NCBI RefSeq assembly: GCF_014269205.2
Contig: NZ_JABWRY020000001.1
Span: 5,132,001 to 5,196,000, forward strand
Source: Pseudomonas kermanshahensis
Lineage (GTDB): Bacteria; Pseudomonadota; Gammaproteobacteria; Pseudomonadales; Pseudomonadaceae
Direction: 5' to 3'
DNA length: 64,000 bases
Shown: piece by piece, positions 1 to 8,141 of the stretch
How positions within the stretch are numbered: position 1 is the first letter of the stretch
How the letters are laid out: each line of letters opens with the position of its first letter
The notes under the pieces: generated by a model
The model's database searches: none
Seen by the model: the letters and a program-made list of their open reading frames with translations, nothing else
Told to the model about the DNA's origin: nothing
Position numbers and translations under genes: made by a program

Positions 1-490
1 CCGCAAGTTCCAGAAGCCGACGGTGTTCGAAGCACTGACCGTGTTCGAGAACCTGGAGCTGGCCCTGAAGACTGACAAGTCGGTGTGGGCCAGCCTGGCC
101 GCGCGGTTGAGTGGTGAGCAACAGCAGCGCATCGACGAGGTGCTCACCACCTTGCGCCTGCAATCCCTGGCGCAGCGCCAGGCGGGGTTGCTGTCTCACG
201 GCCAGAAGCAGTTCCTGGAGATCGGCATGTTGCTGGTGCAAGAACCACAACTGCTGCTGCTCGATGAACCGGTGGCCGGCATGACCGACGCCGAGACCGA
301 GTTCACCGCCGAACTGTTCAAGGGCCTGGCCGGCAAGCATTCGCTGATGGTGGTGGAGCACGACATGGGGTTTGTCGGGAGCATTGCCGACCATGTGACC
401 GTGCTGCACCAAGGTAGCGTGCTGGCGGAGGGGTCGCTGGAGCAGGTGCAGGCGGATGAGCGCGTGGTCGAGGTGTACCTGGGCCGATGA
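1..490 (+). CDS. urtD: Urea ABC transporter ATP-binding protein UrtD, 3' part
   Basis: This is the C-terminal part of an ABC ATPase whose start, including Walker A, lies before the window; the reading frame is open from base 2. Visible are the signature-like LSHGQKQ, the Walker B segment LLLLDEP and the switch histidine in VVEHDMGFV. The LivG-type 'VEHDMGFV' and the C-terminal EVYLGR ending fit UrtD, and the next gene is a clear UrtE. In the family, UrtD pairs with UrtE to energise urea uptake through the UrtBC permease. The LSHGQ form, with H in place of the usual second G, is typical of UrtD. The symbol rests on family resemblance and on the downstream partner. Confidence 0.88.
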   Translation, partial: RKFQKPTVFEALTVFENLELALKTDKSVWASLAARLSGEQQQRIDEVLTTLRLQSLAQRQAGLLSHGQKQFLEIGMLLVQEPQLLLLDEPVAGMTDAETEFTAELFKGLAGKHSLMVVEHDMGFVGSIADHVTVLHQGSVLAEGSLEQVQADERVVEVYLGR

Positions 491-501
491 TTCAAACAGC
501 C

Positions 502-608
502 TGCACCGGCCTCTTCGCGGGGCAAGCCCGCTCCCACAGGGGATCACTCCATCCGAAAACTGTGGTGAACCTGTGGGAGCGGGCTTGCCCCGCGAAGGGG
601 CCGGTGCA
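502..608. repeat. REP pair (inverted, BIME-like) between urtD and urtE
   Basis: Two copies of the P. putida-type REP core face each other: TTCGCGGGGCAAGCCCGCTC on one side and its complement on the other, with CACAGG flanks and about 30 bases between them. It sits inside what is otherwise a compact transporter operon and can form a long hairpin in the transcript. Confidence 0.9.
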
Positions 609-636
609 GCCACAACAAGAAACTCAGGGACATGAC

Positions 637-1335
637 ATGCTCAAGATTGACACCCTGCACCAATACTACGGCGGCAGCCACATCCTGCGCGGCCTGTCCT
701 TCGAGGCCAAGGTCGGCGAAGTCACCTGCCTGCTGGGCCGCAACGGCGTGGGCAAGACCACCCTGCTGCGCTGCCTGATGGGCCTGGTCGCCGCCCGCGA
801 AGGCAGCGTCGAATGGGAAGGCAAGCCGATCACCACGCTCAAGCCCCAGCAACGGGTCCACGCCGGCATCGCCTACGTGCCCCAAGGCCGCGAGATCTTC
901 CCGCGGCTGACCGTGGAAGAAAACCTGCTGATGGGCCTGTCGCGCTTTCCCGCCCGCGAGGCCCGCGAAGTGCCCGCCTTCATCTACGAGCTGTTCCCGG
1001 TACTGGAACAGATGAAACAGCGCCGCGGCGGCGACTTGTCTGGGGGCCAGCAGCAGCAACTTGCCATTGGCCGTGCCCTGGCCAGCCGCCCGCGCCTGCT
1101 GATTCTCGACGAGCCCACCGAAGGCATCCAGCCCTCGGTGATCAAGGAAATCGGCGCGGTCATCCGGCGCCTGGCCGAGCGTGGCGACATGGCCATCCTG
1201 CTGGTCGAGCAGTTCTACGACTTTGCCGAAGAACTGGCCGACCAGTACCTGGTGATGGCGCGTGGCGAGATCATCCAGCGTGGGCGTGGTGAAAACATGC
1301 AAGCCGAGGGTGTACGCGGGCTGGTAACCATTTAA
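637..1335 (+). CDS. urtE: Urea ABC transporter ATP-binding protein UrtE
   Basis: A 232-residue ABC ATPase. Walker A GRNGVGKT is at residues 34-41, the signature LSGGQ at 134-138, Walker B LLILDEP at 154-160, and the switch region ends in LLVEQFYDFAEEL, where UrtE and LivF proteins have 'VEQ' rather than 'VEH'. The frame is open back to 487, but that part is REP sequence; the ATG at 637, preceded by CTCAGGGA, begins the conserved protein. It is known to be the second ATPase of the UrtABCDE urea importer at the inner membrane. It follows urtD after a 146-base gap filled by a REP pair. Confidence 0.93.
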   Translation: MLKIDTLHQYYGGSHILRGLSFEAKVGEVTCLLGRNGVGKTTLLRCLMGLVAAREGSVEWEGKPITTLKPQQRVHAGIAYVPQGREIFPRLTVEENLLMGLSRFPAREAREVPAFIYELFPVLEQMKQRRGGDLSGGQQQQLAIGRALASRPRLLILDEPTEGIQPSVIKEIGAVIRRLAERGDMAILLVEQFYDFAEELADQYLVMARGEIIQRGRGENMQAEGVRGLVTI

Positions 1336-1366
1336 TCTGCGCCCATCGACCTTGTGAGACGCTGCA

Positions 1367-1882
1367 ATGAGCCACGAAATCCGCGACGCCTTGCCCGCCG
1401 ACGTGCCGGGTATCCTCGACATCTACAACGACGCCGTGCGCAACACCACGGCGATCTGGAACGAAACCCCGGTGGACCTGGCCAACCGCCAGGCCTGGTT
1501 CGAGGCCAGGGCACAACAGGGCTACCCGATCCTGGTGGCAGTGGATGAGACCGGCGTGCTGGGGTATGCATCGTTCGGCGACTGGCGGCCGTTCGAGGGT
1601 TTTCGCCATACCGTCGAGCACTCGGTGTATATCCGTGGCGACCAGCGCGGCAAGGGTTTGGGGCCGGTGTTGATGGCCGCGTTGATCGAGCGTGCGCGGG
1701 GCTGTGGCAAGCACGTGATGGTGGCAGCGATCGAAAGTGGCAATGCGGCGTCGGTACGCCTGCATGAGCGGCTGGGGTTCGTGGTGACCGGGCAGATGCC
1801 GCAGGTGGGGGTGAAGTTTGGGCGGTGGCTGGACCTGACCTTCATGCAACTGGTGCTGAACCCGGGGGCTGAGCCCGCTTAA
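1367..1882 (+). CDS. GNAT N-acetyltransferase, phosphinothricin/methionine sulfoximine type
   Basis: A 171-residue GNAT protein. The acetyl-CoA motif QRGKGLG is at residues 93-99, the opening IRDALPADVPGILDIYNDAV and the segment ESGNAASVRLHERLGF are characteristic of the phosphinothricin / methionine sulfoximine acetyltransferase subfamily (Pat/Bar/PitA). Such enzymes transfer acetyl from acetyl-CoA to the amino group of glutamate analogues. The close linkage to the urea transporter is also known in other pseudomonads. The start at 1367 gives a normal N terminus; an overlapping frame at 1354 is a shadow. Substrate is inferred from the family only. Confidence 0.85.
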   Translation: MSHEIRDALPADVPGILDIYNDAVRNTTAIWNETPVDLANRQAWFEARAQQGYPILVAVDETGVLGYASFGDWRPFEGFRHTVEHSVYIRGDQRGKGLGPVLMAALIERARGCGKHVMVAAIESGNAASVRLHERLGFVVTGQMPQVGVKFGRWLDLTFMQLVLNPGAEPA

Positions 1883-1898
1883 GTATTGTGCTGGCTGT

Positions 1899-2001
1899 AC
1901 CGGCCACTTCGCGGGACAAGCCCGCTCCCACAGGTACCCCACTGTAATCTGATTCAGTGCGGTACCTGTGGGAGCGGGCTTGTCCCGCGAAGAGGCCGGT
2001 G
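1899..2001. repeat. REP pair (inverted)
   Basis: Two REP cores (TTCGCGGGACAAGCCCGCTC and its complement) in opposite orientation, separated by about 35 bases that themselves contain GGTACC near each arm. It lies between two convergent genes and probably acts as a shared transcript end. Confidence 0.9.
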
Positions 2002-2014
2002 CAGGCAGACAGAC

Positions 2015-2320
2015 TCACATCTGGATAAACCTACCTAAGCGCTGCTTCAGCATGCTGTTCTCACTGCGCAACTGCTGCACTTCCTGCAGCAGCTCCAGCG
2101 CCAGCGCCACGCCTTCCCACTCCAGTTCCAACTCTTGGTGCAGCTTCGCCGCACGCTTGGCCAAAAGCGGCGCCTGATCGTCGAACAACCAATCCTCGGG
2201 CGTTCGCCCAGAGGGTTCGACGATGCCGTGTTCGACTATTTCGATCACGTAGTCGGCCGTAATATCGGCCTCCTGGCAGAGGGTGCGCATGTCCAGTTGA
2301 ACGATCAAGGTGCTGCTCAT
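2015..2320 (-). CDS. cbpM: Chaperone modulatory protein CbpM
   Basis: A 101-residue protein. The start is the ATG at 2320, two bases after the cbpA stop; an upstream in-frame GTG at 2326 would overlap cbpA. The segment LCQEADITADYVIEIVEHGIVEPSG resembles a MerR-like winged helix, followed by a helical tail (LLQEVQQLRSENSMLKQRL) that looks like a coiled coil. CbpM proteins bind the J-domain of CbpA and inhibit both its co-chaperone and its DNA-binding activity. The coupling to cbpA supports the call. Confidence 0.9.
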   Translation of the reverse strand: MSSTLIVQLDMRTLCQEADITADYVIEIVEHGIVEPSGRTPEDWLFDDQAPLLAKRAAKLHQELELEWEGVALALELLQEVQQLRSENSMLKQRLGRFIQM

Positions 2321-2322
2321 GA

Positions 2323-3279
2323 TCACTTACTCCATTGTGCCCTCGGGTTGAACGCGGCCTTCTCGGAAAGCTTGGCCCACAGTTCACGGGTAGACTCGTC
2401 GGATGCCGTCGGCATCACCACTTTCAGCTGCGCGTAGAGGTTGCCGCGCTCGCCCTGCTTGTTGGCCAGGCCCTTGCCCGGTACCCGCAGGCGTTGGCCG
2501 CTCTGGCTGTCGGGGCGGATGGTCAGGTTGATCTTGCCGTCCAGGGTCGGCACCGCCACCTTGGTGCCCAGCGCAGCCTCCCACGGTGCCAATGGCACGG
2601 TGATGATCAAGTCATGACCTTCGACATCGAACAGCGGATGCGGTGCCATGCGGATGGTCAGGAACAGGTCGCCATTGGGCCCGCCGCCACTGCCCGGCGC
2701 ACCCTGGCCCTTGAGGCGAATGCGCTCGCCGTCGGTCACCCCGGCAGGGATCTTGACGTTCAGGGTCTTGGTGGTGAACCCGGTGCGCTGCCCGGCAGCA
2801 TTGGTTTGCGGCACCTGGAAGCTGATCTGCTTGGACTCCTTGCTCAGGGTCTCCTCAAGGAAAACCGCCAGTTCCAGCTCCACGTCCTGCCCTCGCCTGC
2901 CTGCACTGCGCTGTTGCCGGGCGCCACCAAAGGGGTTGCCCCCGCGCGCGCCAAAAATCGAGCTGAAGAAGTCGGAGAAGTCGCCACCTTCGAAACCACC
3001 ACCAGCACCACCGCCCCGGTTTTCCCAGCCCGGCGGCGCCTGGAACGGCCGGCCATGCTGGCCGCCGTACTTGCGGATTTCGTCGAATTCGGCACGTTTC
3101 TGCGCGTCGCCCAGCACTTCGTAGGCCTCGTTGGCCTCTTTGAACTTGTCCTCGGCGTCGCGCTCCTTGCTGACATCGGGGTGATACTTGCGCGCCAGCT
3201 TGCGGTACGCGGCCTTGATCGCCTTATCATCCGCCGTGGGCTCTACGCCAAGTATCTTGTAATAGTCTTTGAAGTCCAT
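2323..3279 (-). CDS. cbpA: DnaJ-like curved-DNA-binding co-chaperone CbpA
   Basis: A 318-residue class II J-protein. The J-domain is at residues 1-70 with HPD at 33-35, a Gly/Phe-rich linker runs from about 72 to 127, and a C-terminal substrate-binding region follows; the cysteine zinc finger of DnaJ is absent. The conserved [12 protein letters not shown] opening fixes the start at 3279; the frame extends 29 codons further but those encode no conserved sequence. CbpA stimulates DnaK and binds curved DNA, and is usually stationary-phase or stress induced. It is followed by cbpM and preceded by a sigma32-like promoter. Confidence 0.95.
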   Translation of the reverse strand: MDFKDYYKILGVEPTADDKAIKAAYRKLARKYHPDVSKERDAEDKFKEANEAYEVLGDAQKRAEFDEIRKYGGQHGRPFQAPPGWENRGGGAGGGFEGGDFSDFFSSIFGARGGNPFGGARQQRSAGRRGQDVELELAVFLEETLSKESKQISFQVPQTNAAGQRTGFTTKTLNVKIPAGVTDGERIRLKGQGAPGSGGGPNGDLFLTIRMAPHPLFDVEGHDLIITVPLAPWEAALGTKVAVPTLDGKINLTIRPDSQSGQRLRVPGKGLANKQGERGNLYAQLKVVMPTASDESTRELWAKLSEKAAFNPRAQWSK

Positions 3280-3317
3280 CTGTGGATCACCAATGTGAAA
3301 TTGCGTGTTGCAACTGA

Positions 3318-3345
3318 AGATAGGGGTCAAGCATAGCCTTTCAAG
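3318..3345 (-). promoter_or_regulatory. Sigma32-like heat-shock promoter of cbpA
   Basis: On the minus strand a -35 CTTGAAA (3345-3339) is followed after 12 bases by CCCCTATCT (3326-3318). This is close to the sigma32 pattern CTTGAA(A)...CCCCATNT; the -10 departs in its last bases. Transcription would start near 3310, about 30 bases before the cbpA ATG. Confidence 0.6.
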
Positions 3346-3443
3346 GCCCACTTGGGATTGCTGCATGGCAGACGACTGGTCTTGATTCTCTTGCCAACTG
3401 GCATAAACTGCGCGGCCGTTTTGCCTCCGGAAGCCCTTTTCCC

Positions 3444-4715
3444 ATGTCTGACGTATCCCCGGCCCGCGCCCTGGGCATCGACTTTGGCACCTCTAACTCC
3501 ACGGTCGGCTGGCACCGCCCTGGTACTGAGTCGCTGATCGCCCTGGAAGACGGCAAGATCACCCTGCCTTCGGTGGTCTTCTTCAACATCGAGGAGCGTC
3601 GCCCGGTGTATGGTCGCCTGGCGTTGCACGAATACCTGGAAGGCTACGAAGGCCGCCTGATGCGCTCGCTCAAGAGCCTGCTCGGCTCCAAGCTGATCAA
3701 GCACGACACCAGCGTGCTGGGCAGCGCCCTGCCGTTCAAGGACCTGCTGGGCATGTTTATCGGCGAGCTGAAAAAGCGCGCTGAAACCGCCGCCGAGCGC
3801 AGCTTCGATCAGGTGGTGCTGGGCCGTCCGGTGTTTTTCGTCGATGAAGACCCGGCCGCCGACCAGGAAGCCGAGGACACCTTGGCCGACGTGGCACGCA
3901 AGATCGGCTTCAAGGACGTGTCGTTCCAGTACGAACCGATTGCCGCAGCCTTCGACTACGAGTCGAGCATCAGCCGTGAAGAGTTGGTACTGATCGTCGA
4001 TATCGGCGGTGGTACCTCCGACTTTACCCTGATCCGCCTGTCGCCCGAGCGCCACCTGGTGGCAGAACGCCAAAGCGACATTCTCGCCACCGGCGGCGTG
4101 CACATTGGCGGTACCGACTTCGACAAGCAACTGAGCCTGCAGGGCGTGATGCCGCTGTTCGGCTATGGCAGCCGGATGAAGAGCGGTGCGCTGATGCCGA
4201 CCAGCTATCACCTCAACCTGGCCACCTGGCACACGATCAACGCCCTGTATTCGCAGAAGTCCCAGCTGGCCCTGGGCAACATGCGCTACGACATCGAAGA
4301 CACCCTGGGCATCGACCGCTTGTTCAAGTTGATCGAACAGCGCGCCGGCCACTGGCTGGCGATGGAAGTGGAAGCCAGCAAGATCGAGCTGACCGAGCAC
4401 GACAGCCGCCATATCGACCTGCGCCGGGTAGAGCCGGAGCTGACAGCGGAGCTGACCCGTGCCGTGTTCGAAGCGGCAATCGAAGGCCTGCTGGAGCGCG
4501 TGCGCGGCAGCGTCAGCGAGCTGCTGAACAAGGCGGGCGTCAGCGAAGGGCAGGTGGATACCGTCTTCTTCACCGGGGGTTCGAGCGGGATCCCGGCGCT
4601 GCGTAACAGCGTGGCGGCGATGCTGCCCAATGCCCGGCATGTGGAAGGCAACATCTTCGGCAGCATTGGTAGCGGATTGGCGATTGAGGCGCGTAAGCGC
4701 TACGGCTCGATCTGA
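3444..4715 (+). CDS. yegD: YegD-type Hsp70-family protein (DnaK-like, no substrate domain)
   Basis: A 423-residue actin/Hsp70-fold protein. Phosphate-1 motif [10 protein letters not shown] is at 11-20, EPIAAA at 164-169, the phosphate-2 motif DIGGGTSDF at 186-194, and the adenosine motif [12 protein letters not shown] near 375-386. It has the nucleotide-binding domain only: the beta-sandwich and lid of DnaK are missing, as is usual for YegD proteins. Its biochemical role is not established in the family; ATP-dependent chaperone-like activity is inferred. It stands head to head with cbpA across 164 bases, so the two may share stress control. Confidence 0.88.
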   Translation: MSDVSPARALGIDFGTSNSTVGWHRPGTESLIALEDGKITLPSVVFFNIEERRPVYGRLALHEYLEGYEGRLMRSLKSLLGSKLIKHDTSVLGSALPFKDLLGMFIGELKKRAETAAERSFDQVVLGRPVFFVDEDPAADQEAEDTLADVARKIGFKDVSFQYEPIAAAFDYESSISREELVLIVDIGGGTSDFTLIRLSPERHLVAERQSDILATGGVHIGGTDFDKQLSLQGVMPLFGYGSRMKSGALMPTSYHLNLATWHTINALYSQKSQLALGNMRYDIEDTLGIDRLFKLIEQRAGHWLAMEVEASKIELTEHDSRHIDLRRVEPELTAELTRAVFEAAIEGLLERVRGSVSELLNKAGVSEGQVDTVFFTGGSSGIPALRNSVAAMLPNARHVEGNIFGSIGSGLAIEARKRYGSI

Positions 4716-4728
4716 TAAACCTCTATAG

Positions 4729-4839
4729 CCTGCGCTGGCCTCTTCGCGGGGCAAGCCCGCTCCCACAGGATCACCATTGCCGCTGTGCTGTAGGTAATCC
4801 TGTGGGAGCGGGCTTGCCCCGCGAAGAGGCCGGCGCAGG
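4729..4839. repeat. REP pair (inverted)
   Basis: Two opposed REP cores (TTCGCGGGGCAAGCCCGCTC and complement) with outer arms CCTGCGC / GCGCAGG, lying between convergent genes. Confidence 0.9.
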
Positions 4840-4842
4840 AGA

Positions 4843-5850
4843 TCAGACCAGCTCCGCCCGCCGCAGCTCACTCTTCAGGTAGGCATAGTAGATCGGCCCC
4901 GCCACCACCCCCGGCAAGCCGAAGGCCGCCTCGAACACCAGCATCGCCAGCAACAGCTCCCACGACTTGGCACTGATCTGCCCGCCGACGATCCGCGCGT
5001 TGAGGAAGTACTCGACCTTGTGGATAACGATCAGATAGCCCAACGCCGCCAGCGCCACCCAGATCGACAACGACAACCCGACAATGGTGATCAGGGTGTT
5101 GGACATCAGGTTGCCGATCACCGGCAGCAGCCCGAGCAGGAAGGTCAGCACGATCAGTGTCTTGGTCAGCGGCAGGTGCACACCGAACAGCGGCAGCACC
5201 ACGGCCAGGAAGAGGCCGGTGAAGGTGGTGTTGAGCAGCGAAATCTTGATCTGCGCGAAGACAATGTTGCGAAACGCCTGCACCAGCAGGCTCAGGCGTT
5301 CGAACAGCGCTGCCGCCAACGGCTTGCGTCGCGAGATGTCAGGGATGCGCTGCAGGGCAACGATGGCGCCAAGGATCATGCCGATCAGCAAGGTGACGAA
5401 CATGTGCGCCATGCCCTTGCCCACCAATTGCAGCTCACCCAGGTGGCTCTTGAGCCAGTCACCGATGGCCACTTTAAACTCGGCGGCACTGGCCGGCAGG
5501 TAGCCTTCGATGAACGGCGGCAACTGCCCACGGGCCCGCTCGACCAGGGCCATGAACTTGTCCAGCGAAGCCCCGGGGTTTTCTGCCTCGTGCAGCAGGA
5601 AGCTGAACGCGCCGGCGATCAGCAGGGTCAGGGTGGTAACCACCAACGTGCCGAGCAGGGCCACGGCCAGCCAACGCGCACGTTGCCCGGCGATCAGCGG
5701 CTGCAACCGTGGCGTCAGCATGTTGACCAGTTCGAACACCAGCAAACCGGCTAGCAGGCTCGGCAGCAACTTCAGGGGCAACGCCAGCAGCAGGCCGGCA
5801 AACACGATGATCCAGCTGGCCAGGGTGACCTGGCGGGGGGTGAAAGTCAT
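4843..5850 (-). CDS. AI-2E family (UPF0118) membrane transporter
   Basis: A 335-residue inner-membrane protein with two N-terminal hydrophobic segments (about 10-45), a third near 60-85, a soluble stretch (about 90-145), then four or five further hydrophobic segments. The late segment LTFLLGLLPVIGNLMSNTLI contains the 'LLPVIG' signature of the AI-2E / PerM family. Family members have been linked to autoinducer-2 export or Na+/H+ antiport, so the substrate is open. The minus-strand stop abuts the REP pair. Confidence 0.85.
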   Translation of the reverse strand: MTFTPRQVTLASWIIVFAGLLLALPLKLLPSLLAGLLVFELVNMLTPRLQPLIAGQRARWLAVALLGTLVVTTLTLLIAGAFSFLLHEAENPGASLDKFMALVERARGQLPPFIEGYLPASAAEFKVAIGDWLKSHLGELQLVGKGMAHMFVTLLIGMILGAIVALQRIPDISRRKPLAAALFERLSLLVQAFRNIVFAQIKISLLNTTFTGLFLAVVLPLFGVHLPLTKTLIVLTFLLGLLPVIGNLMSNTLITIVGLSLSIWVALAALGYLIVIHKVEYFLNARIVGGQISAKSWELLLAMLVFEAAFGLPGVVAGPIYYAYLKSELRRAELV

Positions 5851-5921
5851 ACAGCCTCAGGGGCAGACAACGGAAAAGACCCGCAGTCTGCCAGCCTTCG
5901 TCCTACAGGCATAGGCGCAGG

Positions 5922-6206
5922 TCATTTCTTCTTCAGGCAGTCGCTCATGAACGCTTTGCGCTCGTCACCCTTGAGTGCCTTGGTGCTGGCGTCGGCGTTG
6001 CAGGTCTTCATCTTTTCCTGCTGGGTGGCAGGCACGCTCTTCTTCAGGCAGTTGCTCATGAACGCCTTGCGTTCGTCGCCCTTGAGCGCCTTGGCGGTGG
6101 CGTCGGCGTTACACGAGGTCATCTTTTCCTGTTGCGCGGTGGCGGCGAACCCTTGCGCGCTGAACAACACAGCCAACACCAGCAGTGGCATTTGCAACAG
6201 CTTCAT
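5922..6206 (-). CDS. psiF: PsiF repeat protein, exported
   Basis: A 94-residue secreted protein: signal peptide about 1-22 (ending AQGFAA) then two copies of a 32-36-residue PsiF repeat, each with CNADA.TKALKGDERKAFMS.CLKK and two conserved cysteines. The start at 6206 gives a proper signal sequence; the frame extends 19 codons further upstream without one. In E. coli psiF is phosphate-starvation inducible, but I see no convincing Pho box here. Function is unknown; the family link is firm. Confidence 0.85.
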   Translation of the reverse strand: MKLLQMPLLVLAVLFSAQGFAATAQQEKMTSCNADATAKALKGDERKAFMSNCLKKSVPATQQEKMKTCNADASTKALKGDERKAFMSDCLKKK

Positions 6207-6269
6207 GGAGTGGTCTCCCTGTTTCCGCGCCCGATGCGCGGTGGTGCCACTGAGTGTAGACAAGAATTT

Positions 6270-7058
6270 TTACAGCTCAGCCCGCGACTGGCGCCGGTAC
6301 TGCTCCGGCGTGCAGTGGGCCTGGCGTTGGAACATGGCGATGAAGGCCGAGCCGCTGCTGTAGCCAAGGTCGAAGGCAATGGCCTGAATCGGCAAGCCCG
6401 CTTCCAGCGCCTCGATGGCGCGTAAAAAGCGCAGGCGCAGGCGCCATTCACCGAAACTGATGCCCAGTTCGCGAAGAAACTGGCGGGCCAGAGTACGTTC
6501 GCTGACATGCACCTGCGCGGCCCAGTCGGCCAGCGGGCGGTTGTCTCCCGGGGCGTGGCTCAAGGCGTCGAGCACCTGGCCCAGGCCCTCGCTGCGGGCG
6601 AAGGGCAGGTAGCAGGTTTGGGTCGGGGCCAGCAGCAACTGGTCGAGCAGTACCTGCACCAGGCGCTGGTCGCGTTCATCTTGCGCCACCTTCAGGTCAC
6701 GCCGGGCGAAGTCGCCAAGGATGGCCTTGAGGATGTCGCTGATGACCAGGCTGCACGGTTGTTGCGGCAGGTCGGCGCACAGGCTGCGCGCCAGGTAGAC
6801 CGAGCGGTAGACGATGGCCTGGGGGTTGTAACAGCCATGCTCGGTGCCCGGCGGCACCCAGACGGCGTAGTGCGGCGGCGAGAGAAAGCGCTGGCCTTCA
6901 ACGTCCAGGTGCATGACGCCGTGGGCCGCGTAGTTCAGTTGGCCCCAGGTGTGGCGGTGTGGCGCGCTGTGGGTGTCGGCGCCAAATTCGTCATGGCGGA
7001 AGTACACCGGCGCCGGGAGTTGGTCGAAGCCGGGGATGTCGAGGTATTTGCGCGGCAT
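6270..7058 (-). CDS. AraC-family transcriptional regulator with N-terminal cupin
   Basis: A 262-residue regulator. The N-terminal half has a cupin-like sensor (HRHTWGQLNYAAHGVMHL, then VWVPPGTEHG), and the C-terminal 90 residues carry the two helix-turn-helix units of AraC/XylS proteins (WAAQVHVSERTLARQF and QAIAFDLGYSSGSAFIAMF). The ATG at 7058 is preferred over a TTG at 7094. It is divergent from the EamA transporter gene starting at 7248, a common regulator-exporter pairing. The ligand cannot be told. Confidence 0.88.
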   Translation of the reverse strand: MPRKYLDIPGFDQLPAPVYFRHDEFGADTHSAPHRHTWGQLNYAAHGVMHLDVEGQRFLSPPHYAVWVPPGTEHGCYNPQAIVYRSVYLARSLCADLPQQPCSLVISDILKAILGDFARRDLKVAQDERDQRLVQVLLDQLLLAPTQTCYLPFARSEGLGQVLDALSHAPGDNRPLADWAAQVHVSERTLARQFLRELGISFGEWRLRLRFLRAIEALEAGLPIQAIAFDLGYSSGSAFIAMFQRQAHCTPEQYRRQSRAEL

Positions 7059-7145
7059 GCTGTCTGCTTCAAAGGGTGGGTTGTCTGGATACAAGTATAG
7101 GCTTGCGGACAGACAGCGGATAATAGCGGGCTATCGGGGCCTGAT

Positions 7146-7180
7146 GTGCAGGCCTTCGCGGGCAAGCCCGCTCCTACAGG
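7146..7180. repeat. Single REP element
   Basis: One REP core (TTCGCGGGCAAGCCCGCTCC, then CAGG) in the divergent intergenic region between the AraC regulator and the transporter; here it is a lone copy rather than a pair. Confidence 0.85.
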
Positions 7181-7247
7181 TACAGCGCTGCCTGCAAACT
7201 GCGCGCTGCAAAGCAGGCCCAACCTTGCCAAACCGAGTAACCGCGAC

Positions 7248-8141
7248 ATGAACTACACCTTCCCCCTGCTCGCCATCCTCATCTGGGCTGGCAACACCGT
7301 CGTCACCAAGCTGTCGGCCGGTGCCATCCACCCTGCCGAGATCGGCTTCTATCGCTGGCTGCTGGCCGGCCTGCTGTTCACCCCCTTCCTGTTACCGGCC
7401 GTGTGGCGCAACCGCGCCGCCATCCGCCCGCACCTGGGCAAAGTCTTCGTCCTCGGCGTGCTGGGCATGGCCCTGTACCAGAGCCTGGCGTACTTCGCCG
7501 CCAGCATCACCAGCGCCACCAACATGGGCATCATTCTCTCGCTGATGCCGTTGATGTCGCTGGCCCTGTCCATCGCCTGGCTCGGCCAGCGCCTGACCTT
7601 CGGCGCCTTGATCGGCGCCCTGGTGTCGTTTTTCGGCGTGCTCGAGGTGGTCTCCGCCGGCCATCCCGGGGCGCTGCTGGAACAGGGCCTGAACAGCGGC
7701 GACCTGCTGATGCTGGTGGCCACCCTGGCCTACGCGCTGTACAGCTTCCTGCTGAAAAAATGGCAATTGCGCCTGCCGCCCTTGCAGCTGCTGTACTTGC
7801 AGGTGCTGGTGGCTATCGTCGTGCTGCTGCCGTTGTTCCTGCTGTCGGACAAGACCGGCCTGAACGCCCACAACGTCGGCCTGGTGCTGTACGCCTGCGT
7901 GCTGGCCTCGATGATCGCGCCGCTGGTATGGATGCAGGCCGTGCACCGCCTGGGGCCAAGCCGTACCACGTTGTTCTTCAACCTGCTGCCGCTGGTCACC
8001 GCGCTGATTGCCGCCGTGGTGCTGGATGAACAACTGGCCCGCTATCACCTGATCGGCGGCCTGCTGACCCTGGCCGGGGTGATCCTTGCCGAACGCTGGA
8101 CCACACCGGTGCGCCGCCGCGTCATAGCCCCGCAGCTTTGA
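7248..8141 (+). CDS. EamA/DMT-family transporter
   Basis: A 297-residue protein of about ten hydrophobic segments made of two EamA repeats (first about 5-135, second about 150-285). The opening MNYTFPLLAILIWAGNTVVTK and the segment VLDEQLARYHLIGGLLTLAGVILAER are typical. The frame is open from 7146, but the first 34 codons are REP-derived; ATG 7248 begins the first membrane segment. Such proteins export amino acids or other metabolites. The AraC-type gene lies divergently upstream. Its last 20 bases overlap the end of the convergent lipase gene. Confidence 0.88.
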   Translation: MNYTFPLLAILIWAGNTVVTKLSAGAIHPAEIGFYRWLLAGLLFTPFLLPAVWRNRAAIRPHLGKVFVLGVLGMALYQSLAYFAASITSATNMGIILSLMPLMSLALSIAWLGQRLTFGALIGALVSFFGVLEVVSAGHPGALLEQGLNSGDLLMLVATLAYALYSFLLKKWQLRLPPLQLLYLQVLVAIVVLLPLFLLSDKTGLNAHNVGLVLYACVLASMIAPLVWMQAVHRLGPSRTTLFFNLLPLVTALIAAVVLDEQLARYHLIGGLLTLAGVILAERWTTPVRRRVIAPQL

